Below are positions 10,934-21,610 of a stretch of DNA of 40,984 nucleotides, in pieces. Position 1 is the stretch's first letter. Each line of letters begins with the position of its first letter. The notes under the pieces are model-generated. The model searched no databases and was not told where the DNA came from. It saw only the letters and a program-made list of their open reading frames with translations. Source of the DNA: Calocera cornea HHB12733 (lineage: Eukaryota > Basidiomycota > Dacrymycetes > Dacrymycetales > Dacrymycetaceae); contig KV423936.1 in the NCBI GenBank assembly GCA_001632435.1, forward strand, positions 226,203 to 267,186, written 5' to 3'. The position numbers and the translations under genes were made by a program.

Positions 10934-11640
10934 GCATACGCGTTGAAAACAGACCCGATTGCATCGACGGATGAACTGGTCGAACAGACAGTGGGACAAC
11001 GACGGTGAACTGCGGCTAATACGAGCTATATGCGAACGAGGTGGCGGATTATACAGGGAGGATGGCGGTGGTATGTCCAGAAGAAGAAGCCCGCTGAGAG
11101 TCGGCGTTTAGAGACGGAGGCCGGAGGCTGAGCGGAGTTTAAAGATAAGTTACGGGGACCCGTAACTAGTGACGCGGCGTGCTCACGACGGGACCAAACG
11201 GCGGTGAGGGGAACACAAATGAAGCTGGGACTTCAGGCTTGCCGTACACGCGGCTGACCGGAGGCAATTTGACGCGCGATGAGCGACGATCAGACCTCCC
11301 TCACGTTGGAGCGAGCCCCCGCCATGTGCCCGAGTTCAGAGACGCGTTCTAGTTGAGACAGGCTGTGGACGCGATCTGAGTGATTATTGTTACAGTTAAT
11401 AGAGCGATGTGCTACTACGCTCTTGGCCTATTTACCACCCCTGGATCGCAACTGACAGACAGACGGTCGAACGCGTGTGAAGTCTTGATGGACGGTGCAC
11501 GGGCATCGACGTCATCATGCCAGTCGGCGGATTCATTCCCACAACCCAGCCTTCTTCGCAATCCGAGCTCATCCCATCCCATCCCTTCAAAAGCGCGTCT
11601 CTCCCCCTCCGTCCTCCCTTCTCTCATCTTGATCCCAACC
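10934..11640. promoter_or_regulatory. Divergent promoter region PIF1 / GDB1
   Basis: These 707 bp separate the two start codons. No gene is visible. The GDB1-proximal part (about 11565-11640) is a strongly pyrimidine-rich leader (repeats of CATCCCATCCC, then CTCCCCCTCCGTCCTCCC) ending CCAACC before the ATG, typical of fungal transcription start regions. An ACGCGT hexamer lies near 11472. No clear TATA box stands out. Confidence 0.4.
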
Positions 11641-14600
11641 ATGTCTGCCGCCCTCAGCAAGGCCGCAGACGCAATAACCAACTCTTTTAAGACTGCTCCC
11701 GCGAACGGCCATTCAAATGGCAAGGTTACACCTCACCCTATAGACATCCCGAAACCGCACCTCGGCTCCGCCGCGCATACAGGTCCCAAAACACCAGCCG
11801 ACGAGGGCCTCGAGTTCTTCGCTCGCGATCTTCAGCCCGGTGAGGCACCCATACAGGTGTACGAGCTGCACCTTGAGGAGGATGGCGGACCTAACAAAGA
11901 TCGAGGGGTGAGCTCAACCGCCATAACCACTTGCGCATACAGCTGAGCATATACGTAGTATATTCGTCTCCCGCCACCGACGACACCATACGTGCTCCGC
12001 CTCTCGCTCGAGGCAGGTACACCGCCCTGCAAGAATGGCGTGTTGAAGACAAACTTCCCCCTCGAGGGCGGGTCCTTCGGACGGGAGAAGTACTATGAGC
12101 GCAAGCTGCCCACCGATCTGTCCAAAGCCATCCAAATCGATCTCGCTATCTCTGCGCCCGGTGCCTTCGTATACTGGATTGAGTATGACCCGCCCATGTT
12201 CTCCACCGAAACTGCCCGCATCAAGGGCCGCGAGGGCTACTTCAACGTCGATCCGATCCTCAAGATCCATCCCCGCGCCCCTATTCTCTCGGACAAGGGC
12301 GTGCCTCTCACGGTCGCACAAGGCGGTGGCAAGCTCCTGTCGGACAAGACTGTCAACCTGCCGCTGGATGGCATCGCCATCCTTACTGTTGTTTCCAAGT
12401 GGATGGGCCCGATCTCTAACTGGCGGACGCACTTCACTGAGGCATCTCAAAGAGGATACACCATGCTGCATTTTACTCCCCTCCAACAACGAGGAGAGAG
12501 CCGCAGTCCTTACAGTATCGAAGACCAGCTGGCATATGACCGAGACCTGTTCGACAAGCCTCTTTCCTCGCATGAAGGTGCCGTGAAGATGGCCGGGACT
12601 CTGAAGATCGCGAGAGAAGAGTTTGGTCTGCTCAGCATGACAGACGTAGTTCTGAATCACACCGCCAACTCGTGCAAATGGCTGTGGGACCACCCCGAAG
12701 CTGGGTACAGCCCGAAGAACAGCCCTCACCTTACACCTGCCCTCGAGCTGGACGATGCCATCATGCGTCTTTCGGCAACCCTTGTCTCGCGCTCCCTTCC
12801 CACCAAGGTCACCTCCCAGCAGGACGTCACAACCCTCGTGAATGCTCTTAGGGATGACATGCGTGCGCTCAACTTCTGGCAATACTACGTCCTGGACGTA
12901 AACGGCGAGAAGAGCAAGGTCAAGGCTGCTCTCGCTGCCGGCAAGGTTCCCCAATGGACGGGCGATAGCCTGGCTGGGAAGACTGTCCTCGAGATTTCCC
13001 AGTACCTCACCAACCATGGCAAAGTCGAGAATCTCCACGCCTTCTCGTCGAGGTTCTGCACGCACGTGGAGCCGAGCTATGCGGCGAGCCTCGTTAAGGC
13101 AGCATTCACGGAGCTCAAGACGCCTGAGGAACTTTCCGAGGCTTGGGGGCGTGTCGTCGATGTGCTCAACGTTCCCCTATATGCTGAGTGGGAAGAAGAC
13201 ACCCGCGTCGCGCTGGACAACGTCTCGAACCGCGTTCGCTATATGCGACTGGACTCGGACGGGCCAAAGCTCGGCGAGATAAGCGCACGCACGCCTCTCG
13301 TAGAGACTTACTTCACCCGCTTGCCCAAGAATGCCCAAACTGCAAAACATGATCCGACCTCCCTGTCCGTGGCAAACAATGGCTGGATTTGGGGTGCCGA
13401 CCCCCTGCAGAACTTCGCCCTCCCTCCTTCAAAGGTCTATCTCCGTCGCGAAGTCATCGTATGGGGAGACTGTGTCAAGCTTCGCTTCGGAAGCGGCCCG
13501 AATGATAACCCTTGGCTATGGGCATACATGAAGGCGTACGTGGAGCAGCTTGCCGGCTCCTTTGATGGTTTCCGGATGGACAACTGCCACTCTACCCCCC
13601 TCCATGTTGGCACTTACTTCCTCGACGCGGCCCGGAAGGTCAACCCCAATCTCTACGTGTGCGCCGAACTATTCACGGGTAGCGAGGAGATGGACACCGT
13701 TTTCGTCAGCCACCTGGGTATCAACAGCCTTATCCGGGAGTCGATGAATGCCTGGGACCCGGCCGAGATGTCGCGTCTCCTGTACCGCCACGGTGTCGGC
13801 AAGCCCATCGGATCCATGGACGGCGCCTGCTTGACCAGCAAGGACGAGTTGCCCAACCCAACGGGGCATGGGGCCCCTCGCCCCTGTTTAATCACTCCTC
13901 TGCATGGCTCCGCACCTCATGCGTTGCTGTATGATGTTACGCATGACAACGAGACGCCACTCCATAAGCGTAGCGCTGAGGACGCGCTCTCAACAGGTGG
14001 GCTGGTGACGTTCGCGTGGTGCGCCACAGGCTCCAACAAAGGCTTCGATGACCTGTACCCCAAGCTCCTCGACCTTGTAAATGAGGAAAGGAAATACGAG
14101 ATCCTCACCGGCGAGGAGGAGCGTGGTATTAGCAAAATGAAGAGACTGCTCAACCATCTGCATGTGGAGATGGTTCTGGGCGAATACAACGAGGGATATG
14201 TCCACCAAGAGAATGACGTGAGTAGTTGGTGCCAAGTGACGGTCCAGCGAGCTTACCTGTATTCCAGTACATTGTTTTGCACCGCGTGCAGCACACCACC
14301 CAGAAAGGGTATATCCTCATTGCTCACACTGCCTTCCACAAGGGTGGCAAGGAACGTGGCTGGCGTGAGTGAATTGGTTTAATAGACTGTCACACCCTGA
14401 CCAGTCACTAGTCAAGCCCATTCAGCTTCGCCGCACTAAGGCAAAGTTTATTGCCGGTGCCGCTATCAACGTCACCAGCTACGACGATATCTCGAGCAAG
14501 ACCACGCTCCTCGGCTTGCCGTCTAAGCTGGAGGAACTTCCGCCGGTTGAACCCGTTGAAGGCACTGATGCAGCCGGTCCCTACTCCGAGATTCGCGTCC

Positions 14601-16782
14601 CCGACTATTTCCCACCTGGAAGTGTGATGGTCTTCGAGACACAGATTCATGGGCTCGACTCGTCACTCGACGAGGTTTGCAAGGAAGGAGTGGATGCTGC
14701 GTTCACTGATCTGGACTTAGTCGACCTGAATGTAGTGCTCTACCGTGCTGATGGTGAGGAGCGCGATGCAACTGGTAAGGCTCTCCCACTCCGATCAACG
14801 TGTCCATTGTTGACAGCATGTTCCAGATGGTCACGGGACCTACGATGTTCCTGGTCTGGGTCCGAACGTCTACTGTGGTCTAGAAGGCTGGATGACGGCG
14901 CTGCGTCAGATCATGCAGTATAATGATCTGGGTCATCCCCTGTGCGCGCATCTTCGGGGCGGGACCTGGGCTTTGGACTGGATTGTCAACCGTCTTGTGA
15001 AGTGAGCAGGTTGCCAACTCTGATTCCATCAAATCTGACAAACTTCACAGTCAGCAGACCACCTTCCCCAAGCTTCGTGGGCCTGCTGCTTGGCTCAATG
15101 AACGGTTCGAAAAAATCAAGGCTTCCGTTCCTGATTTCCTCAGACCAAAATATTTCGCCATCGTCATTTACGAGGCGTACAAGGGTGCTCGGCGCGCTGT
15201 CATGGAGCTCTGCTCTGACTTCGTTGTTTCTGGCCACTCCTTCACTCAAGACCTGGCCCTTGTCTCCGTGCAGATGCATGGCTTGGTCAAATCCGCATCT
15301 CTTGATCCTGCAAAACCAGTGCCATCGTTGGCTGCTGGTCTCCCTCACTTCTCATCCAGCTGGGCGAGATGCTGGGGACGCGATGTCTTTATATCTCTGC
15401 GTGGCTTGTTCCTCACCACAGGCAACTTCGAGGCTGCGCGCGCACACATCCTCGCATTTTGTTCTACCCTCAAGCATGGCTTGATACCCAATTTGCTTGA
15501 CTCCATTCGCAACCCTCGCTACAACTCACGCGACTCCCCATGGTGGATGCTTCAAAACATTCAGGATTACGTTCTTTCTGCACCTGACGGAGTGGCGATC
15601 CTTGCCGAGTCGGTTCCACGTCGGTTCCCGGCGGATGACACCTGGGTGTCCTGGAATGACCCGCGCGCATACGCCTACTCCAGCACGGTCGCTGAAGTGA
15701 TCCAGGAGATCCTTCAGCGCCATGCTGACGGTATTCACTTCCGTGAATATAACGCTGGCCCAAATCTCGATATGCAGATGACCGATGCTGGCTTCAATAT
15801 TGATATTTACGTCGATTGGAAGTCTGGTATTATCTTCGGCGGCAACAAGCACAATTGCGGGACTTGGATGGACAAGATGGGTGAATCCTACAAGGCCGGA
15901 AACAAGGGCCATCCCGGCACTCCACGTGACGGTGCTCCTGTGGAAATCACGGGTCTTTTGGCGAGCACGTTGCGCTGGCTCGATCAGCTCTCCAGCAAGA
16001 AGGCCTTCCCTTACAAGGGAGTCGAGGCAGAAAGTGAGCCATTCGTTCTGAGGATGCTAGGGTGTGTTACTGATCTATTTTCAGTTGATGGGAAACGCCG
16101 TCTCGTAACGTACAAGGAGTGGCACTCTTTGCTGATGGAGTCCTTCGAATACAACTACTATGTACCGTTGGATCCGAAGGAAGATGTCAAGTACAACTGC
16201 AAGACCGCCCTCGTCAATCGCCGAGGCATCTACAAGGACGTTCACGGTTCTGGTCCCGGTCGCGAATGGTCCGACTACCAACTTCGACCAAACTTCCCCA
16301 TTGCAATGACAGTTGCGCCTGAGCTGTTCGACGAGAAACATGCGCTCGAAGCGTTGATGCTCGCGGATAGAGTCCTGAAAGGTCCTCTCGGCATGAAGAC
16401 ACTGGATCCTTCCGACCAGCAATATCGTGGCGATTACGACAACTCTAATGACGGCACTGATTTCTCAGTTGCGAAGGGTCTGAACTATCACAATGGACCC
16501 GAATGGATGTGGCCCATGGGTTACTTCCTTCGTGCCTATCTCTACTTTGACACCAAGGCTGGCTCGGGCCAGAACGATGCGAACGAGACCCTGCAATATC
16601 TTCTTACTAGCTTGTTACCGGCTCGCCGACATATCCGCTCGGCACCTTGGGCTGGCCTCCCTGAGTTAACGAACCGAAATGGCGCCTACTGCCATGACGC
16701 ATGTCCCACTCAAGCATGGAGTGCAAGCACTCTGCTCGACTTCCTCGAAGACGTCCACAATATTTCTCGCGCCAACCTATAG
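11641..16782 (+). CDS. GDB1: Glycogen debranching enzyme (4-alpha-glucanotransferase / amylo-1,6-glucosidase)
   Basis: Bifunctional cytosolic enzyme that shifts maltotriosyl units and then cleaves the remaining alpha-1,6 branch glucose of glycogen. Seven exons (11641-11907, 11959-14217, 14268-14364, 14412-14774, 14827-15001, 15051-16033, 16085-16782) give 1,613 aa, slightly longer than the roughly 1,530 aa of the yeast and animal enzymes; the N-terminus adds about 60 Ala/Pro/His-rich residues. The GH13-type transferase half shows GFRMDNCHSTPLHV with nucleophile Asp630, CAELFTGSEEMD with acid/base Glu659 (29 residues apart, as in human AGL) and THDNETP with Asp752. The GH133 glucosidase half shows SSWARCWGRDVFISLRGL, EYNAGPNLDMQMTD and GGNKHNCGTWMDKMG. 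The last intron (16034-16084) is 51 nt with no stop, so retention would add 17 residues. Confidence 0.97.
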
Positions 16783-17161
16783 AACTCCAATGCTGTTCTA
16801 TCCAAAAACCTATTATTTCCCAACAACAGGTATCCGACAGTCTGTACTAGAACCCACCCAACCGAGGCCAACGCACTCGATACATCACCATTATTTTTGT
16901 GTAGATTTACATTAATTCAAGGACTTTGCACATCAGAACCCATTTTGCCGCAGCTCGGTTATTGGCTGTCAGCTGCGCAGCGCCTGAAGAAGCGCCCACC
17001 TAGACAGCGCCCGCACAGCCCCTAGTGGTCTGGCACCTTCGCGTGAGAGCGCGTGCCGATCGTGCTCGTCACCTTAAAGCCAATCGCCCTTCACCCTACG
17101 ATTCATTCGCTTTCTCTCTTCTATTTCATTATCATCACTTCGAAACACTTCGCAATTTATA
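16783..17161. other. Intergenic region GDB1-FIS1
   Basis: 379 bp holding the GDB1 3' flank and the FIS1 promoter. The last 60 bp before the FIS1 ATG are CT-rich (TTTCTCTCTTCTATTTC), a normal fungal leader. I see no RNA gene or repeat. Confidence 0.4.
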
Positions 17162-17857
17162 ATGGCTACCGATCTTCCGTATGCCGCCGATGCGGAGATT
17201 TCGCTGTCGTGGGATGAGCTTGACGTACGTGTCACCATTCGTAGGCCTTCGAACCCCACATCTGACTGTATACTTCCTAGGTTCTGCGCCAGCAATACAA
17301 CATCGAGCTGGAGAAGTCGCATGTGACTGTGCAGACCAAGTTCAACTATGCCTGGGGTCTCGTCAAGTCCCCACAAAGGGAACATCAGGTCGAGGGAGTG
17401 AAGTTGCTGCAAGGTGCGTACTTACTCCTTTTCTATCCACTCAGAGATCGACGTAACTGACAGAAAATCACAGAGATCTACCGCGCCGAGCCTGGTCGCC
17501 GGAGAGAGTGCTTGTACTACCTCGGGTTGGGACACTACAAGATGGGCAACTACGACGATGCGAAGAAGTTCAATGGTGCGTACTGTCCTTTCGTCTACTG
17601 ATAGCGAATAGGAGGCTGATGGTGTCCTTTCAGACCTGCTGCTCCAGAAGGAGCCTAACAACCTGCAAGCTGCGAGCCTGAGAGAACTGATTGATCGTGC
17701 TGTGTCTCGTGGTACGTATGATACCACTGCATGAGCAGAGCGCTGTACTAATCCTCTCGTTACAGAGGGCTACATCGGAATGGCGATCGCTGGAGGTGCA
17801 GCAGCCGTCGGAACGCTGCTCGTAGCCGGTCTAGTCCGTCGAGCCATGCGCAAGTGA
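17162..17857 (+). CDS. FIS1: Mitochondrial fission protein Fis1
   Basis: Tail-anchored mitochondrial and peroxisomal outer-membrane adaptor that recruits the dynamin-related fission machinery. Five exons (17162-17224, 17281-17413, 17474-17575, 17634-17711, 17766-17857) join to 155 aa, the usual Fis1 length. The TPR-like core includes [40 protein letters not shown] and [12 protein letters not shown]. The C-terminus is a single hydrophobic helix (about residues 128-148, [18 protein letters not shown]) followed by a short basic tail RRAMRK, the classic tail anchor. Its stop lies 274 bp from the convergent minus-strand gene. Confidence 0.97.
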
Positions 17858-18131
17858 GCCTCCTCCTCACGCAACCTGCCAGTTTCATTTTGGGTCCAAT
17901 GCGACATGATTATGCCCCGTATCCGTATGGTTTATCCATCGAACCACGATGACTCGCGCCACCACTCTCGCTCTGTACGTCTCGCAACTGTCGGTACAAA
18001 TACATTATGATGCATACATGATGATCATCCTATGGAAGATGCGGTGGGAAGACATTGGATCCAAATGCGAAGGTCCTCCGGTATACCGTGAGCATGGGAG
18101 ATAAGGCCGGGAGAGCCGGAGTTCAAGAAGT

Positions 18132-19376
18132 CTATGTTGGGAGCCATTGTGCTGCTTGGGCTTGCATGTCTGCCGCGGACAGCTGGGACATAACGTAAAC
18201 GTTTGTAAACGCGTGTACTAAGTGCAGCACGCACCTTGAACGATGCAATCCCAATAAGCACGGAGGCGATGAAGAAAAGACTGGCGAAGACGAGCCAAAA
18301 CACAGCCCACACTGTGACGCCGTAAGTGATGGGTCATGCAAATGCTAAAAAACACGTACAATGCATGGGTATATGCGGAAATAGCAGACTAAACTGCGTT
18401 GCATCAGAATCATTGACCTTATTAAAGAAGCGATCCTCCGATATGTCCCCTGAGGAAGTATGTAAGCGCCAGCTCATCAACACGAGGCGCGCAGCACTCA
18501 CAGACAACGTAAAATATGCTCATCACTCCTGCCGGGGTTGTTCAGAAATAAACGTGAGAAAGAGCTAGCCATAACGCACCAACGAATAGGCAGTAGAATC
18601 GTAAGGCGTCCCCGTGATCGATGAACCAAAAGCCGATCAGCAGGGCCTCGTAGCAGAATGTTAAAAATATTGTCCTGTTGGTGCGCATCAGCAGGAGGTC
18701 CCGTCACGACCATGACAATGCTCACAGCAAATCCCTCACTAGCACCAGTGGGCATAGCAGCCCGATGGCGATCACCCAGCTCGCCACTTTTGATCCCAGC
18801 GTGTCCCACCCTGCTATGAGCAGCAGGAACCCGAAGAGGGTAGAGCCTACGTAGCCGGCCGAGAGGATTGTTGGTGGATGCCCGCCTTCCACCCGTGTCG
18901 CTCCACCCAAGTTTGGATCAATCGTTATACTATACATAGGGTAAGTGAACGTTCCACGACAAAGGTGAAGAAAGCGCACCTCAGTATTCGACCGCCCGTC
19001 ATGACCGCCTTGAACATGATCAGCATACATCCGCCAGACCAGATTGTTCGGCGCACCATTGTTACATGACATAGTTCATGCCATCCCACTATCATTAGCT
19101 TGCATGATAATCAGAAAAAGCTGGAAGGGTATGACAATGATGCACACCTTCAGCGGGGTGATTATGTGTCTTGCACCCGGCAGATGCCATAAGGGTATGA
19201 TGACGATGAGATAGACAGCAAGCACGTATAGGACGACGGCCTGTCTTGATTCAGCTCTGGCTCCTATGAAGCAATAGTATGAGACACACCTGGTCTGATG
19301 TCGGTACCAATGGTGGCGTCGTAGAGGTGACGATGGGCGGAGCGACTGGCGGGCGGGGCTGCGGTTGAACTGACAT
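18132..19376 (-). CDS. M50B-like membrane metallopeptidase family protein
   Basis: Integral membrane protein of the peptidase M50B-like family. Ten exons (19376-19290, 19240-19148, 19098-19066, 19008-18980, 18929-18726, 18674-18580, 18528-18502, 18449-18360, 18311-18235, 18182-18132) join in frame to 261 aa. The zinc motif HELCH (residues 67-71) falls at the end of exon 3. It is followed by AVMTGGRILSITIDPNLGG and SAGYVGSTLFGFLLLIAGW, both hallmarks of this family. Hydrophobic segments are near residues 30-48, 105-125, 127-145, 150-175 and 215-235. The C-terminus QAQAAQWLPT also fits the family. Exons of 33, 29 and 27 nt make the gene easy to mis-annotate. The exon 8 donor is GTACGT at 18359; a nearby upstream GT would also keep frame. 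The physiological substrate is unknown; relatives are usually called uncharacterised. Confidence 0.85.
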
Positions 19377-19732
19377 CCCGTACAAGGTCCCAGTGCGCTG
19401 AGTCCGATATCTCGATCAATCCGATTAGAATGTAATATGCGTTGAGTGTCGTTATTGTCGAGACCAAGAGGAATGCGGAGGGGAGTGATATACAACGCCG
19501 GGTGGGGAGGTGTGGGAGTGGTGAGGAATGTGCGCCCTCGCCCTGCGGCGTCCACGCGAGGGAACCACGCAGCCGGCGAAGTTGGACCCCGGCCTTCCTT
19601 GGCGCGTGTCCAGCACGTGCATTTGCTTTTTATTCAGCGTTCTTTGCTCCCGCTGAGCTTTTGCTCCTCCGCCAAGCGTCAGGGACAGCCAGGTCAATAA
19701 TTTGACAGGTCGACATTATACCACACAACAAG
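19377..19732. promoter_or_regulatory. Divergent promoter region of the M50B-like gene and SURF6
   Basis: 356 bp between two divergent start codons. Short open frames in this stretch have no motif support. I see no strong TATA box or repeat. The region presumably carries both promoters. Confidence 0.35.
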
Positions 19733-21131
19733 ATGACCATCGCGGTCGACGACACGGCCATGATCAGGCAGTCGCTCGAGAGGCACAATGAATCCTTCTC
19801 AAATTTGCTCAAGCTCATCCCACCGAGGTACTATATTGTAGAGGATAAGGACGAGGTACGCCAGGGCGTCTGAGCAGAAATGACATGAGCTCACAACGCG
19901 GGTAGACACCGAGCAAATGGCAGAAGAACACCAAAAAGCAGAAGACGCCGAAGCAGGAGGTAAAGGAGGCTACCAAGAAGGCAAAGCGCGCTAAGGTGCG
20001 CTGCGTGGAGCAAATCGATCTAGACGATATACTAAAAGTTTCCTGCTCAGCTCGACCCCGCTAACCACAAGACGACCCTTGACATCCTCCGGGAGGAGGA
20101 AGCGGCGCACGAAGCGAAGCTTACGAACGGTGCTGCTAAGGGGAAGGGAAAGCGCACAGCCGAAGAGATGGAGTCGGATGACGAGAGCGGTGACGAGCCG
20201 TCATCACACAAAGAGCCCGTTCCTATGGGCTCTGGCTCCATCACCGAGCTCCGAGCAAAACTGCAAGAACGCATCGCCGTGCTGCAGCTAAAGTCTGGCC
20301 GGAGAAAGCCGGGCGATGAGACCGAGGGCGGGGAGGAGACAGACGGGATGCCGAGCACCAAAGAGGAGTTGCTAGAGATGAGGAGGCAGAAGAGGGGTGA
20401 GGTGAGGGACAAGAGGAGGAAGGAGACCAAGAACAGGAAGGCGAAGGAGAGGGCGGAGAAGGAGGGCAAGGGTAAAGTGAAGATCGGAGCGCCGCCGCCG
20501 GTATGTGCACCACAGTGGTCCTGGTGCGTTATAATGACTCTGTTATAGACAAAATTGCTGGTGCCCGAACCTTCAAAATCCCGGCCGGACACGAGCACGG
20601 CTTTCAACGTCTCCGTCACGCCTAAAGCTGTCTCATCATCAAAGGCGGCAAAGCGCCATGCAGCGCCCTCGGACCCGAACGCTGCGCTGGCCAAGCTGTC
20701 GAAGAAACAGCAAGCGCTGGAGAAGCTTGACCCGGAGGCACGCAAGCGGCGGGAAGAGCAGGATCGGTACGAGAAGGCCGAGCTAAGGATAGAGGGCGGC
20801 AAGGTGCATGATGACCCTGCGCGGTTGAAGAAGGCAGTGAAGAGGAAGGAGAAGGAAAAGGAGAAGAGCAAAAAGGACTGGTGCGGTTGTTTTTCCTTGT
20901 TTTCGGACGATGGTGTGCTCATGACTCGACAGGGATACCCGGAAACGTGAGATCCAGATCAGCGCGGCAGCCAAGCAGAAGAAGCGGACGGACAACATAT
21001 TGCAGCGCAATGAGCGTAGAAAGGAGAAGAAGCTGGGGATCAAGCCGAAGAAGGGCAAGGCGAGACCAGGGTTTGAGGGCAAGCCAATGCCATTCACGAA
21101 GAGGAAGGGCAAGCCTGGAGGGAAAAAGTAG
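19733..21131 (+). CDS. RRP14: Ribosome biogenesis protein SURF6 / Rrp14
   Basis: Nucleolar nucleic-acid-binding protein needed for pre-rRNA processing and early 60S/40S assembly. Five exons (19733-19855, 19906-19995, 20051-20500, 20549-20880, 20933-21131) join to 397 aa. The N-terminus LLKLIPPRYYI is the SURF6 N-terminal motif. The bulk is Lys/Glu/Arg-rich and helical, with ELRAKLQERIAVLQ at about residues 130-145 and a long coiled region (SKKQQALEKLDPEARKRREE). The conserved C-terminal block reads KREIQISAAAKQKKRTDNI, QRNERRKEKKLG, ARPGFEGK. The last intron has a GTGCGG donor and splits the Trp codon in KKDW. Codon use and GC content match the neighbours. Confidence 0.93.
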
Positions 21132-21610
21132 CCGCGTGACTGTGTTGCTCTAGTACAGTATGTTATTTGCAGATGATTTTGCGCTGGGTGTATTGGCCAG
21201 CCGCTTTAGCATTTCGTCGCAGTGAGAGTCTTTATGCCAGCTGACTCTTGGCTGCAGTCCCGTTGTTGCAGGCGATCTCGCCCCTTTAAAGACGCCTGGT
21301 ATGCTGTTGAAACCCGGCGCCTTTGATTGATCGATCGCCTGCTTACGGGATTCACCGTGTGGCCGAAAAAGGAAATTGATGACGTGATGCCCTTTGCGGC
21401 CGACTTGAGAGTTGCTTCCGTCTTTGCAACAACTTGTGCGGTACCTACCCGGTCGCGAGCCCTTAGTCTGGCACGCAATTCTCGCAATCACCCACTCTCC
21501 GCGCCCATTGAAACTTGTAGGAGTATAGCACGGACGCTCGCTGGCAGGCCTTTATCTGCTGCAACTTTGCACCGGGCCGGCAAATCCGGGAGTTTGAGGG
21601 GTGAACAGAG
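21132..21610. other. Intergenic region SURF6-ZAP1-like
   Basis: 479 bp without a supportable gene. I looked for the yeast zinc-responsive element (ACCTTNAAGGT) that Zap1 uses for autoregulation and found no exact match on either strand. The region presumably carries the promoter of the downstream regulator. Confidence 0.4.

Noticed and set aside
11914..13065. Minus-strand open frame of 383 codons
   Set aside because: Opposite the highly conserved GDB1 exon 2; high third-position GC in the real gene keeps this antisense frame open.
20047..20922. Minus-strand open frame of 291 codons (Ser/Phe-rich)
   Set aside because: Antisense of Lys/Glu-rich SURF6 exons; no motif support.
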